DNA of 64,000 nt from Chlamydiota bacterium. Lineage in GTDB: Bacteria > Chlamydiota > Chlamydiia > Chlamydiales > Parachlamydiaceae. Numbering within the stretch: the first letter of the stretch is position 1; every line of letters starts with the position of its first letter. The position numbers and the translations under genes are program-made. The notes under the pieces are model-generated. The model was not told the origin of the DNA. It saw nothing but the letters and a program-made list of their open reading frames with translations, and searched no databases. Below, in pieces: positions 35,398 to 44,824 of this stretch. The DNA lies in the NCBI GenBank assembly GCA_013288825.1, contig JABDBC010000005.1:1-64000 (forward strand), written 5' to 3'.

Positions 35398-38300
35398 TTA
35401 CTTACGGCTAAGAACTCGATACCTTAGTGCAGCTTTACCTGTAAATCCTATTCTTGCCTTTGTTTTTTTCGCCTCCATCAATTGCCCTTTACGATGAGCA
35501 ATTGCTGCCTTAAAACCAGCAACAAAATATCGATCTGCACTCAATGACCATCTTTCCGCTTCTTCAGGTCCTAGTAAAACTGTACCAGTCTCACAAACTT
35601 TCACAAGAACATGATGACATCGGCCAGGCTGATCATCTACAGCATCCTCCCAAAATGAGTAATACGTATGGGTTGGCCCAAATTCTGATGCATGAAAAAA
35701 TCCATCTCCAAATTTTTCAGGGTTTGCAGCTGTGAGTTTTGCAGCGTCTTCCTTCAAACAGCTTTCGACAAAATTTTTTATATTAAAGTCTTCTCGAGTT
35801 TTGACAATTTGGCTTATTTTTACAGGTATCTCGCTGCGAAGTTTATTCCAGTGAACCTTAGCTGGGGTTGGATGTTTTCCAAATTTCTCTGGGTCTCTTT
35901 CCACCTTATCCGGAAACAATAAATCCGAGCCGTTCCCTCTTCGGTAAAAGAGAGGTGGAGACCTGTCGATACGCATAAGGTCTTCCGTTTCAATCCCTTT
36001 TGCTGATGTTGCTTTTGCCGAATGTTCGGGCTTATTTTCTCGTCTCAACAATTGTAAAGAGACATGTTTCATACCTCCAAGTTTTTGCGCAATAAATGAG
36101 AAAACAAAACGTCCTAAACCTTCATCATGATGGAAAACCCCTTTAGGATTCCGATCCACCGCTTCCTTCAAAACTTTAAAGCGCTCTTCTACAGTTACGC
36201 CTACAAGTTCAATGTAAAGGCCCTTTTCAAGCATCATTTTTCTTCTGGTGTTTAGGACATGCTTTCTAAACTCCATAACATCTTTTATGACGTCATCATT
36301 CTCAATTGAGTATACTTTGTTTCCAAAAAGATGGCCCCATTCATCACCGGAAAGATCAACGTCCAGTACGATTTTCTTTGTTCGAGTATTTAACTGAAAT
36401 ACAGCGTGAGCAAAGTCTCCATTGAAATCTAGAAATGTTAGAACACAACGAGGACAGTCTTGAGTTGAGGTGCGAAATAACCCATTCCCCCACTCTTCTT
36501 TTGTCAAAATTTCTTGAATGTCCAAGGGGGTACGCCCTGCAGCTGTTAATGCATTAAACTGGGTTCTTAAGCGTGCCTGTAACTCGTCTGGGGAGCCGGT
36601 GAAGAATAATCTGCTAGCATTAAGTACAATCATCCCATTACTTAAAGCCCTCATAGATTGAGACATAGAACCCGGATCTATCTCTGTATATTGCATATGA
36701 GCTGCCCTCTGCCATTCGTCTACAGCCATTTTTGCAAATAGTAGCGTTTCGCCATATACTGCCCTTGCTGCTGATGCTGCTGTTGCCTTCCATATAATTT
36801 CGTCATCTTCATCCCCACCTATTGCATATCCAGCGATCAGCCCAGCCACCTCCTTAGGTGTTTCTGGCCTTACAAAACAAACAAAATGACTGATCCTTCT
36901 GTTCCACTTCTCTCGGGTTTGTATACAACTCCACTGCCTTGCATCCACTATCTCTTTGGCTGCTGCTTCTTCTCTCTTCTTTCCTCTGCTCGCATACCAA
37001 GCCGTTTGTCTAGCAACCATGCCCTGATATTTTTCTTGAACTGCCAATAGACGACTTGGCCAGCTTTCATGGTTTCGGCCTCCATCAGGGAAAAATTCTG
37101 CATTCCCAAGAATTTCAATAAGATCGACCACGGTGTTACGACTAACCATTGATGAGAAATTTTCGAGATAATTGATCTTTTTCCATTCCTCTCCCAACTT
37201 TCTCACTTGTTCTGGAAAAAGCAGAGGATTCTTCACTGGAGCAAGGATCTTTGAATATATTTTAAGGTGTTGCAGTGCCTCGAGAAGAATGGAAACCTGT
37301 TTATTGAAGGTTGGGATATCCCGCTCAGGGAAGCTACGCTTTACAGTTTCCATACGACGCTTACCCGAAAGTAAGTTACGAACTCCAAAATTACACTCGA
37401 TTTCTAAAGTGGAACCTTCCGGGAAGCGTTCGCTTATTTCTTTTTTCTTCGCTACCCTTATGACCAAGCTGCGAGATTTACCTCCCTCGATTGGTGGTGT
37501 GCTAACATTGGAAGCGTATTGCCCTATGAGGTGAGGCTTTGTGTTAGACCCAAGAATTTCTACAATTTGATAAGGGTCATTGACTTTGATATTAGAAGAA
37601 ATCAGATCACCCACGCGACCATTTGCAAATGTTTGCATATGTTCGGTCAATAATTTTGGCAAATCCTCAGGGGCCCCTTGATGAAAGAAACCATTAAAGT
37701 TATACACTGTATCTTCAATCGTTTCAACCAAGGCTTTGACACTGTGCTCTGATGCAACCATTTTTTCCCTTACATAAATCATGGAATACGAGACATCGAG
37801 AGCACGAGTCCCAAGAATTCTATCACGCAAAGCTTGAATGCCTGTGAGTACTACTGGAGTGCTTTGTGTACCACTTGGTGCTCCATCTGTAATATGGATA
37901 ATTGCTATCTTCCCGACCTTTCCAGGAACCTGTGAAGCTGTGGTAAAAGCGAGTATATTTCCACCAACTGTGTTTGTTAACCCTCCTGTTTCGAGTGAGT
38001 TAATTTTTGCGATCAATGCATCGCGGTCAGCAACTGTGTCGACATACTGAAAGGGAAAGAGAACCGATGTCTTTGTTTCATATAGAGAGATACAAATAGG
38101 TTGACTTGTCTTGTAACAATAATTAACAGCATCTATTGCAGATCTCTTTAGCTGTTCTAATTTAGTGCCTTCCATACTTCCACTTACATCAAGCAGAATC
38201 TCGAATGCAGTAGTAAGACCTTTAACATCTTCGGCCCTGAATTCCCTAGCAGAAGCAGTTATAGCAACAAATGAATCTTCACTATTGGGATCCTTCTGAA

Positions 38301-41300
38301 TGTTGCATTCAAATCTTACTGAAAGGGGTGCGCTAGATACTGTTTGGGGCCTCATTTCAAAGGCCCCTACTAATTTCCCAACATTCTCATGCAGTTTCTT
38401 AAGTTCGTCGACCTCTTCACGATAAGGGATACCATTCCGTTTTTTTAAGATAGAATGCTCAGCAAATTCTCCAATCTCTTTTGGTGAATATGTGCGATGT
38501 GGAATATAAGGAGCGTACATCGTTGGTTGCAAAATCGCAGTAATTTTTTCTAGGGTAAGCTCAGGGACTTGCATTTGAGTAAGATCAAGCGTCTTTGTCA
38601 AATCGACCTCACTTTTGCATTCCTTTAGGAATAGCAAGTGACTGACACAGAAGAACTTACTTCTAGCATATAGCCTATTCACATGTCTCGGATTATTCAA
38701 ATTAAGGCTGCTAAAAATTTTATATCCATTAGAATCTTCCTGGTCGGTTATGTTAAACACGATGTTAAAGACTTTTTGACTGAACTCAATATTTCGTTCT
38801 CCTTTCGGATTTCTTATCTGCTCATAGTCGACAGCTAAAGCCACGACAGGATTAACTTTTATCCAATCACCATCTACAAAATACTGAGAATGTTTCTCAA
38901 CAAGAGCTGCAGAATAGGAAGGGATATGATACTTTAAGCCTGCAATAGTACTTGCATCGAGATCTGATAGATCAATACTTTCTATTTGAAACAAACTGAG
39001 ATTACAAAGTAGTCGCTTATCAGTAATTTTTAAAATCAGTTCAGGAATTTCTTTTATACTAATTTTGGCAACATGCGATTTTGAAGTAAATAAACATTCC
39101 AACTGAGGGACCGTTAATTCAGAAAGATTCAAACTTTCTACCCAATCGGCGTTGATGAAGCAAAATGTGATAGGATCAAGGCTTCTAAGGTCTTTTTTAA
39201 TCTGCTCAACCGTGAGTTCCCGTAAATCGATAAACAAACCCCTATTTAATGGTCTCGTCTCCCTCTGTGGAACACATCGAATGACACTCTTAGCAATCTC
39301 AGAAAGATCAAACGCAGGCGCATAGGGACGATAGCCAAATAAGGCATTGCCGATAACAGATTCAGTCCCCCAGTAATTAAAGCTCGCTAGCTCACTCCCC
39401 GTTGGCTTAAAACTTCCAATATGTGTGATTACATCTCTTTGAGTATCAGGAAGAAGACTGGAATAACTCAGCCCTTCCATATGTGATATTTTTAAATTGG
39501 GAAGGATCCCGCGAAGTACTTCTCTGTCACGAACTCTTGCAAGGACCGAATGCACCCGTTCGTTGCTAAGCCTTGCAAGATGTTGTGGTGAACTAAAGAT
39601 GTGGGCCAGATGATCAGAAGTAATTTTGAGAAGATCTAACGAAGCAAATTCCGTCCAAGGCAATAATAGAATGAAAATAGGAGAAACTGGTTTTTCAGAG
39701 TTTTCTATTTGCCTAGCTGTTAATGAACGAGGTCCCACACCATCTGGAATATGTTGTGACATAAGCGAAGCAATAGCTATATTCTCTGATATCCCTAAAT
39801 GCTCTTTGTAGCCAAACAGAGCAAACATTAAATTGGTGTCCATTTCAGAGTAGTCAATTCCAACGAGATCACTTTTTGAGGGTCTATAAGAAGATTTCCA
39901 CTTGTTGAATGCTTCCAATAACGATCCCCTCAATTGAGAAAGAACAAGCTTTTCTACATGCTTAATTTTCAAATTAGCAATCAATTCTATTTGTGATAGC
40001 TTGGTAATACACCCATTGATTTGCAGTGATCTCATTACATTGAGACGCTCCTCTGAAGCAAAAAGACAATCGACATGTTCAGAGGTTAATTTTGTGGAAT
40101 CCAATTTAGAAATCTCTTCAAGAGGCATCAACAGCACCGCAATGGTTGGGTATCTTTCTGGTCGGTTGCGATTGAATTCTTCGGCAGTAAGCTCACGCAA
40201 ATCAATAAGCAGATCTAAATCGCGTTTTCTTTCAGACTCTCTTTTTGGAACATGTGCAAAAATATCATGGGCAATTTTAATGAGATGTTTAATTTGATCA
40301 AGATATCGACAAGGCCCTCCCCTTGGATAACCAAAGATCCTATCGACAATCTCTCGAGGAGCTAGCGAATAATTAAATTTAGCCTTTTGTTCAGAACTAA
40401 AATACGCAAAAAAATCCTTAAGAACCTCTTCATGTACGATTTTACCGAGCGAGTCATTAATTTTCTCTATTGACATTCCCCGAACAAGTTCTATGATATC
40501 CTCTTTATTGTTGATATCACGATGTTTTAAAAACACGAAATCTTTAGGAAAATGATTAAAGCCTAATAATTTAAAATGACACAATCTAAAATCTTTAAAT
40601 AACACGGCAATTGACTCTGACGGAAGCTTTGGAATAATCTTCTTTGCTAGTTCCGTAGCCTCTGGGGTTTGAGTCCAATCCTCAGGTGTAAAAAAATGTG
40701 TAACTACTTGTGGGAAAATGGTGTAGTCAAATTCTAACATCTGAGCTTCACTTAAATTCTCAAACAAATGCCCGTCAAAGGCGATCTGTAACTTTGGAAA
40801 ACATTCACGTATCTGTTCTCTGGAAAGGCAATGTAACTGTTTTTTTGACCCGAATAACTTTTTGACCCCTTCTCGATCCAATTGACTCGTATCTAAAGGC
40901 ATGACCTCTTCTTCAAGAGGAGGAGGAGCTGCTGTTGTTGTTGTTGTTGGTGGTGGTGGTGCAGGCGATGACACAGCCGTAGGAGTCGTCGAAGGCGCTG
41001 GTACTGTAAGAGATATGAGTGACGGTGTCGGCAGTGTTGTTGATAACATTGGAGCTGGTAGCGTGGCTACAGGTTGTATGTCCGTCTTTTTTTCATTTTC
41101 TTTTTTCCACGTAGCAAAGTGATGAGTTATAATCTGTTTGACATCGTGCTGTAATTGACTTTCATATTGGCTAAGTAATCTATTTTTTTGCCGATTGAGA
41201 ACACAATATGAGGCTCCAAGCACCACAGAGCTTAAAGTTAAGATTACACTGGTGAGTATGATGAGATGAAAGGAGCTCAGGACTATCCCTACAGCCACAA

Positions 41301-41598
41301 GGATTCCCAAGGCTATGCCGCCTATGATCAAGCTGAGTTTCACATAGTGAATGCGAGAATCGGTGGTTTCGATCTTTTTTAGAGAATCCTCATATTTTGT
41401 GGGAATCAAATCGATTTTATATTTCGAACCTTTGCCAAAAACGAGGAAGTTGGATTCTTTGGATTCTAAGGAGAGATCGTGTTTTGCAAGTTCAGGGTCT
41501 TCCTCTAGAGCCTGTTTGAGGGCAAACCGGCAAGCATTGTCTACAACGTTTTGGAGTTTGGGAACTAAAGACATATTGGAATATGATAAACAACCCAT
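35398..41598 (-). CDS. Giant (~2066 residues) VWA-domain protein with Inc-like hydrophobic hairpin
   Basis: From the ATG at 41598 (a TTG at 41655 is less likely) the protein has several regions. Residues about 86-134 form two adjacent membrane segments (IIGGIALGILVAVGIVL and ILTSVILTLSSVVLGASY). About 165-235 are Pro/Ala/Thr-rich. About 240-900 form leucine-rich helical repeats with recurring FIDLRELT and 'hxSxxLxxLFxSxxxL' units. A VWA domain lies at about 1125-1320 with a full metal site: DVSGSMEG (Asp1137), GGLTNT and ITDGAPSG. A C-terminal region (1500-2066) follows, with the motif TPKEVAGLIAGYA (about 1577) and three similar units near 1704, 1818 and 1964. VWA domains mediate metal-dependent protein binding. 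The bilobed hydrophobic hairpin suggests membrane anchoring, possibly in the inclusion membrane. The substrate and role are unknown. Confidence 0.8.
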   Translation of the reverse strand: MGCLSYSNMSLVPKLQNVVDNACRFALKQALEEDPELAKHDLSLESKESNFLVFGKGSKYKIDLIPTKYEDSLKKIETTDSRIHYVKLSLIIGGIALGILVAVGIVLSSFHLIILTSVILTLSSVVLGASYCVLNRQKNRLLSQYESQLQHDVKQIITHHFATWKKENEKKTDIQPVATLPAPMLSTTLPTPSLISLTVPAPSTTPTAVSSPAPPPPTTTTTAAPPPLEEEVMPLDTSQLDREGVKKLFGSKKQLHCLSREQIRECFPKLQIAFDGHLFENLSEAQMLEFDYTIFPQVVTHFFTPEDWTQTPEATELAKKIIPKLPSESIAVLFKDFRLCHFKLLGFNHFPKDFVFLKHRDINNKEDIIELVRGMSIEKINDSLGKIVHEEVLKDFFAYFSSEQKAKFNYSLAPREIVDRIFGYPRGGPCRYLDQIKHLIKIAHDIFAHVPKRESERKRDLDLLIDLRELTAEEFNRNRPERYPTIAVLLMPLEEISKLDSTKLTSEHVDCLFASEERLNVMRSLQINGCITKLSQIELIANLKIKHVEKLVLSQLRGSLLEAFNKWKSSYRPSKSDLVGIDYSEMDTNLMFALFGYKEHLGISENIAIASLMSQHIPDGVGPRSLTARQIENSEKPVSPIFILLLPWTEFASLDLLKITSDHLAHIFSSPQHLARLSNERVHSVLARVRDREVLRGILPNLKISHMEGLSYSSLLPDTQRDVITHIGSFKPTGSELASFNYWGTESVIGNALFGYRPYAPAFDLSEIAKSVIRCVPQRETRPLNRGLFIDLRELTVEQIKKDLRSLDPITFCFINADWVESLNLSELTVPQLECLFTSKSHVAKISIKEIPELILKITDKRLLCNLSLFQIESIDLSDLDASTIAGLKYHIPSYSAALVEKHSQYFVDGDWIKVNPVVALAVDYEQIRNPKGERNIEFSQKVFNIVFNITDQEDSNGYKIFSSLNLNNPRHVNRLYARSKFFCVSHLLFLKECKSEVDLTKTLDLTQMQVPELTLEKITAILQPTMYAPYIPHRTYSPKEIGEFAEHSILKKRNGIPYREEVDELKKLHENVGKLVGAFEMRPQTVSSAPLSVRFECNIQKDPNSEDSFVAITASAREFRAEDVKGLTTAFEILLDVSGSMEGTKLEQLKRSAIDAVNYCYKTSQPICISLYETKTSVLFPFQYVDTVADRDALIAKINSLETGGLTNTVGGNILAFTTASQVPGKVGKIAIIHITDGAPSGTQSTPVVLTGIQALRDRILGTRALDVSYSMIYVREKMVASEHSVKALVETIEDTVYNFNGFFHQGAPEDLPKLLTEHMQTFANGRVGDLISSNIKVNDPYQIVEILGSNTKPHLIGQYASNVSTPPIEGGKSRSLVIRVAKKKEISERFPEGSTLEIECNFGVRNLLSGKRRMETVKRSFPERDIPTFNKQVSILLEALQHLKIYSKILAPVKNPLLFPEQVRKLGEEWKKINYLENFSSMVSRNTVVDLIEILGNAEFFPDGGRNHESWPSRLLAVQEKYQGMVARQTAWYASRGKKREEAAAKEIVDARQWSCIQTREKWNRRISHFVCFVRPETPKEVAGLIAGYAIGGDEDDEIIWKATAASAARAVYGETLLFAKMAVDEWQRAAHMQYTEIDPGSMSQSMRALSNGMIVLNASRLFFTGSPDELQARLRTQFNALTAAGRTPLDIQEILTKEEWGNGLFRTSTQDCPRCVLTFLDFNGDFAHAVFQLNTRTKKIVLDVDLSGDEWGHLFGNKVYSIENDDVIKDVMEFRKHVLNTRRKMMLEKGLYIELVGVTVEERFKVLKEAVDRNPKGVFHHDEGLGRFVFSFIAQKLGGMKHVSLQLLRRENKPEHSAKATSAKGIETEDLMRIDRSPPLFYRRGNGSDLLFPDKVERDPEKFGKHPTPAKVHWNKLRSEIPVKISQIVKTREDFNIKNFVESCLKEDAAKLTAANPEKFGDGFFHASEFGPTHTYYSFWEDAVDDQPGRCHHVLVKVCETGTVLLGPEEAERWSLSADRYFVAGFKAAIAHRKGQLMEAKKTKARIGFTGKAALRYRVLSRK

Positions 41599-41740
41599 AT
41601 TATGTAAACCCTGAGAATAGTATTTAAATAAAATTGTGAGAATTGAATCATACAATAAACTATTATTGATTACAATTTAAATGTTTCAAGTGGAATTCAG
41701 AGCAGGAGACTGATGTTAGAAAAGTTCTGAGGATGATGAA

Positions 41741-41829
41741 TGGACATGGACAGTAGTGGACGATAATGGACCGCAATGGACGATAATGGACATTACCGTC
41801 CATTCAGGTCCATTATCGTCCATTGTCCA
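41741..41829. repeat. Inverted array of TGGACGATAA-type units (family F)
   Basis: Repeated GGACGATAAT/GGACCGCAAT units on the left (41757-41791) face TCCATTATCGTCC and GTCCATTGTCC on the right. The design is like family A (short units inverted around a small loop), with a different unit sequence. It lies in the divergent gap 41599-42012, whose remainder is AT-rich and must hold promoters for both flanking genes; no clear -35/-10 pair stood out. Frames on both strands through it are mirror images, not genes. Confidence 0.82.
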
Positions 41830-42012
41830 AGCATCTGGTTTTATTCCCATTTCATTCCAGAAATCTTCCATGGACGTAAATGCTTTCAAAACTTCAATTT
41901 GGACATTATATACAATTAAAAACAACAAAACTAAATAAAACTAAACAAATTAATTGACTTATAATTATATTTAATATAAAATTGATTTTTAATATTAAAT
42001 TAACTTCTAATA

Positions 42013-42726
42013 ATGTCATTGGTAACTAAAATGTCAACAATAGATGCAACAGAATATTTAGAGTCGGGCAGATGGCCAAATGCTCACACTCACACCCCAT
42101 CGCAAGCAAAAGGGATTGTGAAATCGATCTTATTAGTATCGACAGTTCCCTTTGCAATTATTTCAATGATTCCTGGCCTTAGATTAGTCGGAACTCTTGG
42201 GAATAGATCTATCGCCTTGCTTCACTCTGCTCTTAACTTTACTGGAGCCCTATCTGAAAAAAACAAGTGGGTACATTTTACAAAAGGCCTCAAAATTGGA
42301 GCACTCATTTGTGGTATTGTTGGAGTAGCCAGTTCTCTGCCCGCTTTAATCATAGTTTCTTTAATATCAGATATAGCAACAGAATCCTTTGAATGCGCAA
42401 AAGCAATTTATCAAAAAAAATATAATGCTGCGTTTATTCATGCTTCTCAACTTATCGCTGACGTGTTTATTCTCACAACTATACTCACAGGGACCCATAC
42501 GTTTATGTATGTCGCGATTGCTGCGCATGGTTTGTGCATGCTATACTTAGCTGGGAAATTTTATTTTGTTGATAGATTGTCAATAAAAGGTGCTATTTCT
42601 CACCTTTGTTATGTCGCATTATTTTGTACAACTATAAATAATTTTGGTTTTAAAACTGATGGTGGAACTCCAAATGATATGCCTATAGGCGGAACAAATA
42701 TAGGCGTGATAGATCTTAATGAATAA
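42013..42726 (+). CDS. Paralogous membrane protein family 2, member 1 (short form)
   Basis: This 237-residue protein is the first of five tandem homologues. The shared domain has four hydrophobic segments: VSTVPFAIISMIPGLRLVG (about 37), GALICGIVGVASSLPALIIV (about 95), a third near 140-170 and a fourth near 195. Conserved motifs are LGNRSIALLHSALNF, NKWVHFTKGLKIG and TESFECAKAIYQKK. The tail NDMPIGGTNIGVIDLNE matches the ends of the longer members, but the ~90-residue beta-type domain before it is absent. No ribosome binding site is evident; an ATG at 42031 is an alternative start. Function unknown. Confidence 0.72.
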   Translation: MSLVTKMSTIDATEYLESGRWPNAHTHTPSQAKGIVKSILLVSTVPFAIISMIPGLRLVGTLGNRSIALLHSALNFTGALSEKNKWVHFTKGLKIGALICGIVGVASSLPALIIVSLISDIATESFECAKAIYQKKYNAAFIHASQLIADVFILTTILTGTHTFMYVAIAAHGLCMLYLAGKFYFVDRLSIKGAISHLCYVALFCTTINNFGFKTDGGTPNDMPIGGTNIGVIDLNE

Positions 42727-42784
42727 AATGAATAGTTTATTTCAATTAAAATTAATTTTGAATTGATAAAGATAGGTAATCAAA

Positions 42785-43762
42785 ATGGCAACAATAGCAT
42801 CAGCAGGATTTTTAACAGCGGGTGTGCCTCAGCAAATTAAGCCAGAGCCACCCTCACGTGCAAAGCGGATTTTGCATACTGTCTTACTAGCGTCAACAAT
42901 TCCATTTACAATTGTCTCGCTTATTCCTTCGCTTAGATTAGTGGGATCTTTGGGTGTGCGATCTATTTCGCTGCTATCCTCTATTCTGAATTTTACAACC
43001 ACTGTAAAAAGTCCCAATAAGTGGCTGCACGTCACCAATACGCTCAAAATCGGAGTTGTCGTTTGCGGCATTGCCGCCTTAACAGCATCTCTGCCAATGT
43101 TTATTATTATTTCGCTGGTGTCGAATATTGCTATTGAATTGTTTGAGCTCGCTAAAGCCATTTATCAGAACAATGGCCTCGCAATAGCAGCTCACACAGT
43201 TCAAATTATTACTGATGCACTTGTTCTGAGCGCTATTCTAACAGGCTCCATTTATCTACTAGGGACTGCAGTCGTCATCAATGGCGTAGGATTAACAATA
43301 ATTACATTTTTTAAACAAAAGTCAGAAGAAATTACGTGGGACCTTGTATTTAGTTTCGTTCTTACTGTGATAGCTGTAGTACCAACTATAATACTCATGA
43401 GTGAATTCACTAAATCGGAACTCAAGAGCTCAACATTTGTGATCAAAGCCAAGGATAAAGAACAGCATGTATATGGCAATCATAAACTTATTGCTAAAGT
43501 TAATCCTGGGGAAGAGTTAAGAATTGAAGTTCCTGCTGAAGACATTGTTCGAGATAGCGGGAACCCAAGGTTACGAGGTTTACCTCAACTTGGTGTTGTA
43601 GACAACACTCCTGAAGGCTATCAACAACCGCCGCAAATTATTACCGCCATTGATCATAATTATGACAGAGTTGTCACAACGCCACAATTGGAAGCTGGAC
43701 TATATCCTCAGGTGTGTGTTGGCGCAGGTAATAATGTTCGTAGGCATTACGAATGTGATTAA
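42785..43762 (+). CDS. Paralogous membrane protein family 2, member 2 (long form)
   Basis: A 325-residue homologue. The four-segment membrane domain spans about 30-210 (STIPFTIVSLIPSLRLVGSL, VVVCGIAALTASLPMFIIIS). A soluble C-terminal domain follows (about 218-325), starting SSTFVIKAKDKEQHVYGN and continuing KVNPGEELRIEVPAEDI. Similar domains in members 4 and 5 show alternating hydrophobic residues expected for beta strands. AGGT lies about 9 bases before the ATG. It ends shortly before a family A repeat array. Function unknown. Confidence 0.74.
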   Translation: MATIASAGFLTAGVPQQIKPEPPSRAKRILHTVLLASTIPFTIVSLIPSLRLVGSLGVRSISLLSSILNFTTTVKSPNKWLHVTNTLKIGVVVCGIAALTASLPMFIIISLVSNIAIELFELAKAIYQNNGLAIAAHTVQIITDALVLSAILTGSIYLLGTAVVINGVGLTIITFFKQKSEEITWDLVFSFVLTVIAVVPTIILMSEFTKSELKSSTFVIKAKDKEQHVYGNHKLIAKVNPGEELRIEVPAEDIVRDSGNPRLRGLPQLGVVDNTPEGYQQPPQIITAIDHNYDRVVTTPQLEAGLYPQVCVGAGNNVRRHYECD

Positions 43763-43780
43763 GCCTTGACAGTAGAACCA

Positions 43781-43968
43781 AAGGGACGTAAAGGACAAGG
43801 GACATAGAGGACATAAAGGACGTAAAGGACTTAAGGGACATAAAGGACGTAAAGGACTTAAGGGACAAGGGACTTTGCAATGTCCTTTACGTCCTTTGTC
43901 CTTTATGTCCCTTATGTCCTTTACGTCCCTTATGTCCTTTACGTCCTTTATGTCCCTTATGTCCTTTT
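43781..43968. repeat. Longest inverted array of 9-10 bp units, family A
   Basis: The left arm (43781-43873) chains about ten units (GGGACGTAAA, GGACAA, GGGACATAGA, GGACATAAA, GGACGTAAA, GGACTTAA and so on). The loop is around TTTGCAA. The right arm (43880-43968) carries the complements ending TATGTCCTTTTTTTTT. It separates members 2 and 3 of membrane family 2 and ends in a T-run on the plus strand, as a terminator would. Confidence 0.88.
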
Positions 43969-44072
43969 TTTTTACTTTGTTAACATTTTGTTTAAATAAA
44001 ATAACTAATTGCTATTTTATAAATCTTATAATATAATCAACACTTTTAAACAACAACTAAGTATTTGTTAAT

Positions 44073-44816
44073 ATGAGTGTTGCATTTCCTACAGTTGACG
44101 AAACACCACAACCCCTTTGCACTGTCAAACGGTATGTTCAATCAGGCTTACCTGCGTTGACAATCCCTTTTGCCATTCTTTCAATAGTGCCAGCATTCAG
44201 ATTAGTGGGATCCATTGGAACGCGATCTGTCTCGTTGTTAACTTCTATACTTAATTTTACTGGATCAATAAACAAGGAAAACAAATGGCTTCATGTTACC
44301 AACACATTGCAAATTGGTGCGGTTGTTGCAGGAATTGTGGCATTAACAGCATCTGTACCTTTTCTTATTATCGTCTCTATAGTGACAGACATTGCAATCC
44401 AAACTATTGAACTTGGAAAGGCAATTTATCAAAAAAGATGGAAAGCAGCGGCTATTCATGCCTTTCAAATTATCATCGATGCATTTGTTCTCGCTTCAAT
44501 TCTTCAAAACTCTCTTCTTTTTATGTTGATTGCCTTTATTATAAACACAGCTTTTATATTTACTATTTACATTGTTTGTGAAAAAGACTTAAATAAATTC
44601 TCTCATTTTGATTTTTACTGTAAATTAATTCTATTTGGAGTAAGCGTAGCTAATGCCAATTTAGTTTACAAAACGGAACACAAAGAAGTTAGAGGTCATG
44701 GCAGACATAAGCATACTGTCACCGTGGAAGATTGGCCAGGGCTGCCAACAAATATGCTTCCTACTGTTCCTTTGGGCGGTGCGGCCCTCGTCACAAGAGA
44801 TGTCGATCTGGATTAA
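44073..44816 (+). CDS. Paralogous membrane protein family 2, member 3 (short form)
   Basis: A 247-residue homologue with the same membrane domain (LTIPFAILSIVPAFRLVGSI, VVAGIVALTASVPFLIIVSI, IQTIELGKAIYQKR). As in member 1, the C-terminal beta-type domain is missing. A short basic, His-rich stretch (EVRGHGRHKHTVTVEDW) leads directly to the common tail LPTVPLGGAALV. AT-rich DNA precedes it and no strong ribosome binding site is seen. Function unknown. Confidence 0.72.
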   Translation: MSVAFPTVDETPQPLCTVKRYVQSGLPALTIPFAILSIVPAFRLVGSIGTRSVSLLTSILNFTGSINKENKWLHVTNTLQIGAVVAGIVALTASVPFLIIVSIVTDIAIQTIELGKAIYQKRWKAAAIHAFQIIIDAFVLASILQNSLLFMLIAFIINTAFIFTIYIVCEKDLNKFSHFDFYCKLILFGVSVANANLVYKTEHKEVRGHGRHKHTVTVEDWPGLPTNMLPTVPLGGAALVTRDVDLD

Positions 44817-44824
44817 TATTAATT

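Noticed and set aside
41716-41938. Mirror-image open frames on both strands upstream of the first family 2 gene
   Set aside because: They read through the family F inverted array, so each is the reflection of the other.
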